Of a stretch of DNA of 64,000 nucleotides, positions 25,588-32,975 are shown one piece after another; the first letter of the stretch is position 1; each line of letters begins with the position of its first letter. The stretch is from Paenibacillus_S vulneris. GTDB lineage: Bacteria; Bacillota; Bacilli; Paenibacillales; NBRC-103111. The notes beneath the pieces are model-generated. The model had not been told where the DNA came from and did not search any database. It saw only the letters and a program-made list of their open reading frames with translations. The translations under genes were made by a program, and so were the position numbers. Location: positions 124,001-188,000 of the forward strand of contig NZ_BAABJG010000014.1 in NCBI RefSeq assembly GCF_039543185.1. The letters run 5' to 3'.

Positions 25588-26466
25588 CTATCCTTGATCC
25601 GCATACTGCAGCGACACCCCTGCTGCCTTCAGCACATCGCCCGCCAGCGGGGATATCAGGGTTCTCCTGCTGATCACAATCCGGGACGCCGAGCCATCCC
25701 TAGCAAGCTGCTGAACCCAATCCGCAGTTATCAATCGCCCTTCAAAAACGACGGAACCGTCAGATGCGGCTTCATTGCCGGCTCCCTCTCGACCGTCCAC
25801 TTTTTTGGCCGAAACGGCCGGCTGATGCGAATCGGCAGCTGATACCGCCATGCCCTTGTCCCCGGACAGCTTCGTGCATCGGCTTACGACCTGCTCGGCA
25901 AGCTGCTTTTGCGGGGCAAACTCCGCCCCCAGCACCTGAAGCTCGGACTTATATTTCTCGAACAATGCCTGATAGGGCTTAGGCAGCGTTAAGGTTTGCA
26001 GGGTGCGCCGGTCCGCCCTCTTAATGCCGGGCGCATCATCCCCGATGAGGACGAATTTGTTCAGTAGGAGAGCGGATAAGATCAGCTCGGATTTCACCGT
26101 ACCCTTCAGCCCCGCTGCGGCTCTTGCTGCATTATCAAGATCGATTTCCGGGATGACGATGCCGTCATATTCCAGCGGTACCTCCAAGGGGGCGGGAGCG
26201 AATTCGTCCGCGGCAATAATTTTGCCGGCTCCCCCACACTCAATTTTATGCAGGCCAAGCCAGGATGAAGTCTCCCCGTCCAAAAATAAAATATCATGGC
26301 AGATCCCATGCCGGGCCAGCATAATAAAATGATCCGTAAACGCCTCGTGCGCCGTACTGTCGCAAAAGACGTACAGCACCTTTCTCCGCTCAACGGCCTC
26401 CTCCCGCATCGATTGCAAAATGTCCCGAATGATCGACTCGACCGTTTGCTTCAGCTCCGCCCGCAT
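25588..26466 (-). CDS. Unknown microcompartment-associated protein
   Basis: Protein of 292 residues. I do not know a function. Residues 25-195 look like an alpha/beta domain with a flavoprotein-like start (RKVLYVFCDSTAHEAFTDHFIML) and YDGIVIPEIDLDNAA and NKFVLIGDDAPGIKR. A low-complexity linker (about 200-240, Ala/Ser/Gly) follows, then a C-terminal segment LITADWVQQLARDGSASRIV and LISPLAGDVLKAAGVSL. The last piece resembles LTPAAADFLKSRGIPL near the N-terminus of the next-door PduL. The N-terminus, LKQTVESIIRDILQSMREE, is amphipathic like a shell-targeting peptide. The ATG follows AAGGAGGTGACTTAAA. It sits between pduL and eutN, so it probably works in or on the compartment. Confidence 0.8.
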   Translation of the reverse strand: MRAELKQTVESIIRDILQSMREEAVERRKVLYVFCDSTAHEAFTDHFIMLARHGICHDILFLDGETSSWLGLHKIECGGAGKIIAADEFAPAPLEVPLEYDGIVIPEIDLDNAARAAAGLKGTVKSELILSALLLNKFVLIGDDAPGIKRADRRTLQTLTLPKPYQALFEKYKSELQVLGAEFAPQKQLAEQVVSRCTKLSGDKGMAVSAADSHQPAVSAKKVDGREGAGNEAASDGSVVFEGRLITADWVQQLARDGSASRIVISRRTLISPLAGDVLKAAGVSLQYADQG

Positions 26467-26472
26467 TTTAAG

Positions 26473-27258
26473 TCACCTCCTTATGGCGTGCGTTATTTCC
26501 CCGTTGCGGCCTACGTATCTGACGTACTGTCCGGTTTTCAGCTCCGCAGCATTTGCTTCATCCGTATCCAGATGCAGCTCCAGCGAGAACCGTTCGTGGA
26601 TTCGAACGACCACGTCGGTAAACAGAAGCGGACGATCCCCTGCCGTTGCAACCATCAGCCGGTCTCCCTGCACCACCTGAAACCGGTTGGCGTCTTCCAT
26701 CGACATATGGACATGATTTTTGGCTACAATCAATCCTTCCGGCAGCATCACCATCTGCTTCGGACCGATCAAAGCGATCCCCGGAGTGTTCTCCAGGTGT
26801 CCCGACAGACGAACTGGCGGTTGAATACCGAGCAAATAACCGTCGGTCCGCGAGATTTCCACCTGCGATGCACCGCGCGAAGGTCCTAGTACGCGAACCT
26901 GCGGAATCACCCCTTTAGGTCCGGCCAGGGTTACGGTTTCCCGTGCGGCAAATTGGCCTGACTGAGACAGCTCTCTTAGAGGGTTTAACCGATACCCGCT
27001 GCCGAATAGCAGCTCGACATGCTCCTCTGACAAATGGACGTGACGATTGGATACCCCGACGGGGATACGGAGGTCCGCTTTCAGATCATCGGACGTGCTG
27101 AAGCTTTGTGCAGATGAGACCCTTTCCAGCGGGATCCCCCTGCTTTTCAAAAAATCCGCCGCAGCGGGAGTCAGCTTATCCTCCGGATTCACACGGAACG
27201 GATTCGGGATTCCTTTAGCGAGCTGGGCGCGCAGACGGGATTCCGTTATGAGCGCCAT
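26473..27258 (-). CDS. pduL: PduL-type phosphotransacylase
   Basis: Protein of 261 residues of the PduL (PTAC) family, unrelated to the Pta/EutD type. The zinc-binding His motifs are visible: GVSNRHVHLSEEHVE near residue 69-83 and NHVHMSMEDANRF near 188-200, plus the paired repeats typical of the fold. It converts acetyl-CoA and phosphate to acetyl phosphate and recycles CoA inside the shell. Residues 29-47 (LTPAAADFLKSRGIPLERV) form a targeting-like segment. It starts five bases after eutM and is followed six bases later by the unknown 292-residue gene. Confidence 0.93.
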   Translation of the reverse strand: MALITESRLRAQLAKGIPNPFRVNPEDKLTPAAADFLKSRGIPLERVSSAQSFSTSDDLKADLRIPVGVSNRHVHLSEEHVELLFGSGYRLNPLRELSQSGQFAARETVTLAGPKGVIPQVRVLGPSRGASQVEISRTDGYLLGIQPPVRLSGHLENTPGIALIGPKQMVMLPEGLIVAKNHVHMSMEDANRFQVVQGDRLMVATAGDRPLLFTDVVVRIHERFSLELHLDTDEANAAELKTGQYVRYVGRNGEITHAIRR

Positions 27259-27263
27259 AGGCC

Positions 27264-27551
27264 TTATCCTTCAAGCTTCGGCAGAATAAATTCAATATCG
27301 GAATGCGGGCGCGGGATGACATGCACTGAGACGAGCTCTCCGACCTTCTCCGCAGCAGCAGCGCCCGCATCCGTTGCCGCCTTCACTGCTCCTACGTCCC
27401 CGCGTACCATGACGGTTACAAGTCCCCCGCCGACATGCACCTTGCCGATCAGCTTCACATTCGCTGCCTTCACCATAGCGTCAGCCGCTTCAATCGAGCC
27501 TACCAATCCTTTGGTTTCCACCATTCCGAGTGCCGCCAATTCTCCTGCCAT
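27264..27551 (-). CDS. eutM: Major BMC hexamer shell protein EutM
   Basis: Canonical single-BMC protein of 95 residues. It starts MAGELAALGMVETKGLVGSIEAADAMVKAANVKLIG, has VGGGLVTVMVRGDVGAVKAATDAGAAAAEKVGELVSVHVIPRPHSDIE and ends ILPKLEG. This is the main shell-forming hexamer of eut and related compartments. ATG after AAAGGAGGACATTCCC. It follows eutE after a gap of 75 bases, in which I see no terminator. Confidence 0.97.
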   Translation of the reverse strand: MAGELAALGMVETKGLVGSIEAADAMVKAANVKLIGKVHVGGGLVTVMVRGDVGAVKAATDAGAAAAEKVGELVSVHVIPRPHSDIEFILPKLEG

Positions 27552-27626
27552 TGGGAATGTCCTCCTTTAATTTTTGGGATGATTGTATTAGAGGGTTTCA
27601 AAAATCACTGTTGGAACACGCAAATG

Positions 27627-29123
27627 TCAATGAAGCTGCATTTCGGCCAGCACGCTCTTGACCAGCTGCATGACCTCCTCGCGCGTGATCCCCGGCTTGC
27701 CCCGGGCTTGAACTGCCTCCACCGCATGCTCTATCGGATCGGGCGCGTCTATCTCCGCTGGAACGGAGGGCTCCATCTCACGCAGGCCGAATGCGAGCCG
27801 CTTGATATTCAGCAAATGCTGCGGACCGATATTATCCGAAGTAATGTTATTCCCGAACGAACCGCAGCCGAGCGTCAAGGATGGCAGAATTCCCGTCGTA
27901 GCCCCGATGCCTCCGAAGGTCGTTCCGGTATTGACGACAATGCGGGACGCCGGCTTTTCAAGCCCGAAAGCCTCAATGACCGCCTCCTCCTCGCAATGAA
28001 TGCCGAGCGTATGGCCAAGCCCTCCCAGCTCCAGCAGCTCGATACATCTTCGGCAGCCTTCGCGCCAATCGTTCACTGTGTATAGCGCCAGCAGCGGGCT
28101 TAGCTTCTCCATCGAAAAAGGATGCTCATGCCCTACAGCCGTTTCCTCAGCGATGAGCACTCGAGCGTCCGACGGAACGGAAATTCCCACCATACCGGCA
28201 ATGATCTGCGGTGATCTGCCGACAATTTTCGGATTCAAGCCTTTGCCGACCATCAGAACCGACTCGATGTTCTGCTTCTCCTGTTCATTCAGAAAATAAG
28301 CCCCCTGGCGCTTTAACTCCTGAATCAAGGAAGGCTTAACCGCCATATCCACTACCAGCGCCTGCTCCGAAGCACAAATGGTGCCGTAGTCAAAGGTTTT
28401 GCTCTGCAGGATTTGCCTTACCGCTTTCGGTATATCGGCGCTCGAGTGAATGTATACGGGAACATTGCCCGGACCGACTCCGTAGGCCGGCTTGCCGGAG
28501 CTGTACGCTGCCTTGACCATGCCCGTACCGCCTGTGGCGAGAATGACATCAGTCAGCTTATGCCTCATCAGTTCTGTGCTTGCTTCCAGCGTCGGTTGGG
28601 TGAGACAGCGTATAATCCCCTCTGGAGCGTCTGCTTCGAGAGCGGCCTGCTGCATAAGCTTTGCCGCTTCCAGCGAGCAGCGAAGCGCAGACGGGTGGGG
28701 GCTGATGACAATCGCGTTGCGCGATTTGACGGAAATCATACATTTGAAAAGCACGGTCGAGGTCGGATTCGTCGAGGGAATGATCGCAGCTACTACACCG
28801 ACCGGCTGGGCAATCTCCCAGACTTTATGCTGCTCGTCTTTTCGAATGATCCCAACCGTCCGCACATCTTTGATGGCTCCATAAACATCGGCAGCTACAA
28901 ACCGGTTCTTCGCCGCCTTATCAGCCCGGTTGCCGAAGCCCGTCTCTTCGACAGCCAGAGCTCCAAGCCGTTCCGCCTCCCGATCGGCGGCCTGAGCCAT
29001 TGCGGCTACGATAGCATCAATTTGCGTTTGAGACATGGACTCGAGCAGCCGTTGGGCAGCTTTTGCCTCGTGGAGCAAGGTCCGTACCTCCTGAATCGAC
29101 TGCAAATCCGGGTCAAGCTTCAT
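27627..29123 (-). CDS. eutE: CoA-acylating acetaldehyde dehydrogenase
   Basis: EutE/PduP-type aldehyde dehydrogenase of about 498 residues, roughly 30 longer than the E. coli enzyme. NAD-binding region GVVAAIIPSTNPTST near residue 115, catalytic Cys in TFDYGTICASEQALVV near 240-255, and VNTGTTFGGIGATTGI near 400. It oxidises acetaldehyde to acetyl-CoA. The C-terminus has a flexible linker and ends with ITREEVMQLVKSVLAEMQLH, an amphipathic helix of the kind that targets cargo to shells. The start at 29123 follows GGGAGGAG; the frame opens seven codons further up, overlapping the preceding gene. Confidence 0.94.
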   Translation of the reverse strand: MKLDPDLQSIQEVRTLLHEAKAAQRLLESMSQTQIDAIVAAMAQAADREAERLGALAVEETGFGNRADKAAKNRFVAADVYGAIKDVRTVGIIRKDEQHKVWEIAQPVGVVAAIIPSTNPTSTVLFKCMISVKSRNAIVISPHPSALRCSLEAAKLMQQAALEADAPEGIIRCLTQPTLEASTELMRHKLTDVILATGGTGMVKAAYSSGKPAYGVGPGNVPVYIHSSADIPKAVRQILQSKTFDYGTICASEQALVVDMAVKPSLIQELKRQGAYFLNEQEKQNIESVLMVGKGLNPKIVGRSPQIIAGMVGISVPSDARVLIAEETAVGHEHPFSMEKLSPLLALYTVNDWREGCRRCIELLELGGLGHTLGIHCEEEAVIEAFGLEKPASRIVVNTGTTFGGIGATTGILPSLTLGCGSFGNNITSDNIGPQHLLNIKRLAFGLREMEPSVPAEIDAPDPIEHAVEAVQARGKPGITREEVMQLVKSVLAEMQLH

Positions 29124-29140
29124 CCCGCGTTCTCCTCCCA

Positions 29141-29623
29141 TCATTCTTTAGGCTCTGAGAGCAGACGGATTAAATCGGCTTTATTGGCCGAGCTGATCTC
29201 CCTGCCTGCCAGCGGAAAGCCCGGTGTATGGCGGGCCAACTCCCGAAGCTCCTGAACGGAAAGCTTGCTTAACTCCTTTTCCTTCAGCGATAAGGGCTCG
29301 CTCACGCTTCCTTCTGTCTTCCTGTCCGAAAGAAGCTTCTCCAGCATGAGGGAAACCGATCCGTCCGGTCTCGGAATGACATGAGCGGATAGAAGCTGCC
29401 CTACTCTTCTCGCTTCCGCTTCACCTGCCTCTACGGCAGCCTTCACCGAGGCCACATCCCCCCATAGGTATACCGTGACAATCCCGGCATCCGCCTTCTC
29501 ATAGGCCGCAACCTGAACGTCCGCGGTTTTGGCCGCCGCATCCGCCGCCGCTATTAATGCAGGAATACCTAAGGTCTCGATCATGCCCAAGGCGAATCGA
29601 TTAGGCTTCGACTGAGTGCTCAC
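29141..29623 (-). CDS. BMC shell protein with C-terminal SAP/Rho-N-like domain (EutK-like)
   Basis: Protein of 160 residues. Residues 8-92 form a BMC domain (FALGMIETLGIPALIAAADAAAKTADVQV, IVTVYLWGDVASVKAAVEAGEAEARRV). A charged linker (93-118) leads to SVQELRELARHTPGFPLAGR then SANKADLIRLL, the pattern of SAP or Rho N-terminal domains. E. coli EutK likewise joins a BMC domain to a helix-turn-helix-like nucleic acid binding domain, so this is a functional analogue with a different tail. GTG start after AGGTGA, 17 bases after eutL. Role unknown; an interior or RNA/DNA-contacting subunit is possible. Confidence 0.88.
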   Translation of the reverse strand: MSTQSKPNRFALGMIETLGIPALIAAADAAAKTADVQVAAYEKADAGIVTVYLWGDVASVKAAVEAGEAEARRVGQLLSAHVIPRPDGSVSLMLEKLLSDRKTEGSVSEPLSLKEKELSKLSVQELRELARHTPGFPLAGREISSANKADLIRLLSEPKE

Positions 29624-29640
29624 GCTTGATCACCTGCTCT

Positions 29641-30297
29641 TCAACCAAATTTGACCGGCAGGCCGGCAACCTGCTGAACCGCATCTGCAAAGGCGTCGGC
29701 CGCCGCCTTGCATGCCGATTGCGAGCCGGTCAGCAAGCCGCCGGCAAAGTTCGTTTCGGTAGGAGGTCCGTAAAATTGGCATATCGTCACGTCCGCCGCC
29801 TTCAGCGCCGCATCCAGGCCATATACAGCCTCCAACGGAGGCGCAATCAAATAAGCGAGCGGCTCCCCTTCGTTGATACCCGCTACCTTGGATAAATAAG
29901 AGCCGGTTCTGGATACAACGTGGGCGTAGTATGCATGCGTTCCCTCCTCGTTGAGGGAATAGAAGCAGGCTGCGCCCTCCATTAGAGCAATGGCAGCATC
30001 CAGACCGCTCTTCACTTCCGCCGGCGTCTCCCCGCCAAGCATGCCGATAAATTCACCGGAGAGAGGACCAGACGCATGACCTGACCCCGCATAAAACGAG
30101 CGGGCATAGACGACCTCTACAGCCGCCTTCTTTGTCGCCTCGTCGACGGCCGTATATCCTACGTCATCAATGGTTGACGTAAACAGCCCGATGCTGCGGA
30201 TGTGCGGCTTTAACTCCAGCTTGGATGCCAGCCCCTTATCGACGTTGGCGATCAATCTGACAGCAAGCGGGACGGCACGGATCGGTTGTTGTCTCAC
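29641..30297 (-). CDS. eutL: BMC tandem-domain shell protein EutL
   Basis: EutL of 218 residues, nearly the same length as in E. coli. It has two permuted BMC domains in tandem; recognisable blocks include LKPHIRSIGLFTSTIDDVGYTAVDEATKKA, YARSFYAGSGHASGPLSGEFIGMLGG and ICQFYGPPTETNFAGGLLTGSQSACKAAADAF. It forms trimers with a gated central pore. It is the first gene of the operon; GTG start with GAGGTGAGG close upstream. The promoter and leader lie in 30298-30490. Confidence 0.95.
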   Translation of the reverse strand: MRQQPIRAVPLAVRLIANVDKGLASKLELKPHIRSIGLFTSTIDDVGYTAVDEATKKAAVEVVYARSFYAGSGHASGPLSGEFIGMLGGETPAEVKSGLDAAIALMEGAACFYSLNEEGTHAYYAHVVSRTGSYLSKVAGINEGEPLAYLIAPPLEAVYGLDAALKAADVTICQFYGPPTETNFAGGLLTGSQSACKAAADAFADAVQQVAGLPVKFG

Positions 30298-30351
30298 TCC
30301 CTCACCTCTTCGTTATCAATTGACGGCTGTCAGCCCCCGAAAAAACAAAAA

Positions 30352-30408
30352 GATGCCCGGGCTCGCAGGAGACCGGCTGCCGCCGCATCTCCTGGAACCC
30401 AAGGCATC
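30352..30408 (-). terminator. Leader terminator of the eut operon
   Basis: On the minus strand a long hairpin forms from GATGCC, GGG, CAGGAGA on the 5' side and TCTCCTG, CCC, GGCATC on the 3' side, followed by TTTTTGTTTTTT. It lies between the promoter and eutL. Its outer 5' arm GATGCC is part of the ANTAR-type hairpin at 30402-30415, so the two structures exclude each other. Confidence 0.85.
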
Positions 30409-30415
30409 GTTGCCT
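30402..30415 (-). promoter_or_regulatory. ANTAR-type antiterminator hairpin (EutV target)
   Basis: Minus strand AGGC-AACGAT-GCCT: a 4-bp stem with a six-base loop that has A at position 1 and G at position 4, the known requirement for EutV-type ANTAR binding. Its 3' arm overlaps the first arm of the leader terminator. The usual companion hairpin upstream is not clear; an AGC/GCT stem around 30420-30436 is a weak candidate. Confidence 0.7.
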
Positions 30416-30445
30416 GAGCAGCTATTCTTTTTTGCTATTGTCTTG

Positions 30446-30474
30446 ATTGTAATGCGGATTCATTCATTTTGCAA
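30446..30474 (-). promoter_or_regulatory. SigA-type promoter of the eut operon
   Basis: Minus strand TTGCAA (30474-30469), a 17-base spacer, TACAAT (30451-30446). Transcription would start near 30440 and give a leader of about 140 bases that contains the antiterminator hairpin and terminator. Confidence 0.75.
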
Positions 30475-30483
30475 GCGTTATCA
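30470..30483. promoter_or_regulatory. cre-like CcpA operator over the eut -35 box
   Basis: Minus strand TGATAACGCTTGCA matches TGWAARCGYTWNCW at 13 of 14 positions and covers the -35 hexamer, a position that would repress when preferred sugars are present. Confidence 0.6.
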
Positions 30484-30490
30484 TCGTTGT

Positions 30491-30690
30491 TAAATCAAGT
30501 TTTTTGGGTTTCATTGATTCCAGCTGCCTCACTATAGCGTATGCGGTCATGCCATCCCGTATGCCGCCTGCTTGGGAGTCCGCGCCTGATGCAGCTGTCA
30601 CTGACATTCTATCGTCCAGCACGGATTGCTGTTATCTTGGATAGGGAAAAGAACGATTTAGAAACCTGTTCGATACAGCGAATGCGAGTG
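30491..30690. other. Gap without recognisable gene
   Basis: Between the eut promoter region and the terminator of the MFS gene. The plus-strand frame here has no ribosome site and unlikely composition. I see nothing functional. Confidence 0.4.
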
Positions 30691-30696
30691 CACAAA

Positions 30697-30728
30697 AAAA
30701 GTACCTGGCCTCAGGACCAAGTACTTTT
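30697..30728 (-). terminator. Bidirectional terminator after the MFS gene
   Basis: AAAGTAC, TGG / CCA, GTACTTT hairpin with A and T runs on both sides; 80 bases downstream of the MFS stop on the minus strand. Confidence 0.75.
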
Positions 30729-30807
30729 TAAGATCTTAGCTTTATCAACCCAATTATACAATCTTTATTCTCGGTTGTAGAGGTCTTTCAAGCCCCGCAA
30801 GCGTCCA

Positions 30808-32022
30808 TTACTGCGTATCTGTCTTCAACCGGCTTCCCACCGCTCTCGATCTGCCTTTCATTACAGACAAGCCGAAGCTGAGGAACAGGATGACTGCACC
30901 GAAAATATAAGGGAAATCCAGATGCAGATCGAATAAGATACCCGCCAGTGCCGGTCCGAAAATATTCCCGAGACTCATATAAGCATTATTCATTCCGGCC
31001 ACGAAGCCCTGCTCCTCTCCAGCCATCTTGGACAATAACGTGTTAATAGCAGGTCTCATGATGGAAGTAAAGGTGAAGAAAAACAAGGTAACAAGCAATA
31101 TATACCAGAAATTCCCGGACAGCAGCATAAGGATCAGCGAAGCCGCCGACAACAGGAACGTGCTGTTGATTAATGTGCGCTCTCCGAATCTGCGGATTAG
31201 CTTGTCGATCAGAACGGCCTGAATAATGGCCCCGATCAACGCTCCGACCGTAATGAGAACGGATATGTCACGTGCGGTAAAGCTGTATTTCTTGTCTACG
31301 AATAGCGGAAAAATCGCTTCAAAATTCGATAACCCGAAGGTCAAAGTAAAAATTAGCAGCAAATAAATGAAATAAGGCGCTTTGAACGATTTGGCAAATT
31401 GCGTCATCATGCTGACCTTTTCCACGACCTTTTGCCGGTTGGCCAGCCGAACTTCCTTGGTTAACGATTCAGGAAGCAGCAGCAGGGAAGACAGCATGGC
31501 GAGAGCCCCTACTCCGGCGGACACGTAGAAAGGAGTGCGCAGGCCGAGCTCCGCCAGGAAGCCGCCGATCCCGGGACCGATAACAAATCCAAGTGACATG
31601 GCCGCACCCAGCATGCCTAGCCCCTTGCCCCTCTTCTCTTCCGTGGTTACGTCGGCTATGTAAGCCATAATGGAAGGAATCATGGAAGCCGCGCTAATGC
31701 CCCCCAGCAATCGGGATAAGTAAAGCATCCAGATGTCGGACGCCGCGGCGAACAAAAAGTTAGACAAAGTAAATAGAGCAAGACCGGAAACGATCATGAT
31801 TTTACGGCCGTACTTATCCGACCACTCTCCGGCGATCGGCGAGCATAAAAACTGTGTCAGACCGAATGCGGCAACAAGATAACCTGCTGTTTTCCCGCCA
31901 GCCCCGAACTCCTTCAAATATTCAGGAAGCACGGGAATAATGAGACCAATCCCCAGCATGGCAATGAACATATTAGCCATCAGCAGGACGAGAGGGGATG
32001 TTCGGTTTTGAGCTGTATTCAT
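30808..32022 (-). CDS. MFS multidrug efflux transporter (NorA/Bmr-like)
   Basis: Membrane protein of 404 residues with twelve helices. The major facilitator motif A is seen as GEWSDKYGRKIMIV after helix 2, motif B as SRLLGGISAASMIP in helix 4 and the antiporter motif C as GFVIGPGIGGFLAELG in helix 5, as in 12-helix drug/proton antiporters such as NorA, Bmr and TetA. A TetR-family regulator gene lies just upstream on the same strand, and a palindrome lies in the promoter region between them, so drug-induced derepression is likely. The substrate is not predictable. Confidence 0.88.
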   Translation of the reverse strand: MNTAQNRTSPLVLLMANMFIAMLGIGLIIPVLPEYLKEFGAGGKTAGYLVAAFGLTQFLCSPIAGEWSDKYGRKIMIVSGLALFTLSNFLFAAASDIWMLYLSRLLGGISAASMIPSIMAYIADVTTEEKRGKGLGMLGAAMSLGFVIGPGIGGFLAELGLRTPFYVSAGVGALAMLSSLLLLPESLTKEVRLANRQKVVEKVSMMTQFAKSFKAPYFIYLLLIFTLTFGLSNFEAIFPLFVDKKYSFTARDISVLITVGALIGAIIQAVLIDKLIRRFGERTLINSTFLLSAASLILMLLSGNFWYILLVTLFFFTFTSIMRPAINTLLSKMAGEEQGFVAGMNNAYMSLGNIFGPALAGILFDLHLDFPYIFGAVILFLSFGLSVMKGRSRAVGSRLKTDTQ

Positions 32023-32104
32023 CTCTTTGGTTCTCTCCCTTATGATAAAATTCTATCCGTTTCTCTATAGTTATGAGGGGTGCTTTAACACCTTACCTTA
32101 TAAA

Positions 32105-32119
32105 TTGACTTATAGTCAA
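32105..32119. promoter_or_regulatory. Palindromic operator upstream of the MFS gene
   Basis: Perfect palindrome TTGACTTATAGTCAA, 15 bases with one central base, about 85 bases before the MFS start. It contains a -35-like TTGACT on the minus strand. The form suits a TetR-family repressor, whose gene is adjacent. Confidence 0.55.
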
Positions 32120-32186
32120 GTTGTGAATTTATGAAGAGAAAACTTTCCTGCTTTCTTTGCATAAGTGCGGTTTAGACATAAAAAAA

Positions 32187-32218
32187 CCGGCCCCGCATGA
32201 CCATTAAAATCCGGGCCG
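32187..32218 (-). terminator. Intrinsic terminator of the tetR-type gene
   Basis: GCCGGCCC / GGGGCCGG hairpin followed on the minus strand by TTTTTTTATG, just beyond the regulator stop. It separates the regulator from the MFS gene. Confidence 0.85.
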
Positions 32219-32235
32219 GCCTTATGAATGATATG

Positions 32236-32829
32236 TTATCGAGGAATAAAATATTGCAGGATGCTGCGGGCATCCGATCGGATATAGAGCTCCTGCCTCT
32301 GGCATAAGCTCGAAGCCCGGATGCACGACATCAAAAACAAAGCATGCTCCTTCGGATTCCCTGCCAAAATCTCTCCGTTCCTCTGGCCTTCAGCGAATAT
32401 TCCGGCTATCGTATCCAGATTCTCGGCTATACGTTTGCGAAAAGACTCTTTGATTTCATCCGCGATGCTGTCGGAGGCAAGCAATTGATCCACGAACAAC
32501 TGATGGAACAACGCCTCCTCCCACTTATCCCTGACCATATGCTCGATCAGAAAACTCAGCTTCTCCACTGGAGAAGCCGTCATTTGAACAACCTCCTCCA
32601 GTTGTTCTCTCATCCTGTCTAAGTTTTTATTAATTAAGGAAGCATAGATTTCTTCCTTGGATCGGAAATAGTTATATACCAAGCCATGGCTGATTCCTAC
32701 CTTTGCCGCAATGTCGGATATTTTGGTGGCGTCCAGGCCTTTCTTGGCAAACAGCTCTACAGCTACGCTTAATATTTGTTCGCTTCGTTCTTTACGGGCT
32801 TCCTGATCCCGTACCACATTACGCGGCAA
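32236..32829 (-). CDS. TetR family transcriptional regulator
   Basis: Repressor of about 197 residues. The N-terminal helix-turn-helix is clear: RSEQILSVAVELFAKKGLDATKISDIAAKVGISHGLVYNYFRSKEEIYASLI. The C-terminal ligand domain is variable. The start is TTG at 32829 with AAGGAGTGA seven bases upstream; the frame extends 22 codons into the promoter region and an upstream ATG is unlikely. It is divergent from the nos gene and upstream of the MFS gene, so it could control either or both. Confidence 0.88.
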   Translation of the reverse strand: MPRNVVRDQEARKERSEQILSVAVELFAKKGLDATKISDIAAKVGISHGLVYNYFRSKEEIYASLINKNLDRMREQLEEVVQMTASPVEKLSFLIEHMVRDKWEEALFHQLFVDQLLASDSIADEIKESFRKRIAENLDTIAGIFAEGQRNGEILAGNPKEHALFLMSCIRASSLCQRQELYIRSDARSILQYFIPR

Positions 32830-32856
32830 TCTTGATTCACTCCTTAAAAAGTGACA

Positions 32857-32897
32857 GTTTGACAACATCATATATCCGGTCCACAATCTTGTCAAAC
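32857..32897. promoter_or_regulatory. Divergent tetR/nos promoter region with inverted repeat
   Basis: GTTTGACA (32857-32864) and TGTCAAAC (32890-32897) form an inverted repeat with 25 bases between. The right arm provides TTGACA for the minus strand with TATGAT 17 bases further (tetR promoter). The left arm provides TTGACA on the plus strand, with CACAAT 17 bases further as a weak -10. Confidence 0.6.
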
Positions 32898-32948
32898 CTG
32901 AGTATGCTGCCGCCGTATCCTATACAGTATAGTAAGGAGGATGCAAAA

Positions 32949-32966
32949 ATGAACGTACGAAAGTAG
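32949..32966 (+). other. Five-codon upstream ORF before nos
   Basis: ATG-AAC-GTA-CGA-AAG-TAG (MNVRK) preceded by AAGGAGGATGCAAAA, a better ribosome site than that of nos itself. It ends nine bases before the nos start, so ribosomes finishing here could restart at nos. It includes a rare CGA arginine codon. Confidence 0.5.
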
Positions 32967-32975
32967 GATCAGCGT

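Noticed and set aside
30541..30780. Plus-strand frame of 79 codons upstream of the eut promoter
   Set aside because: No ribosome site, unlikely composition, and it runs through the bidirectional terminator of the MFS gene.
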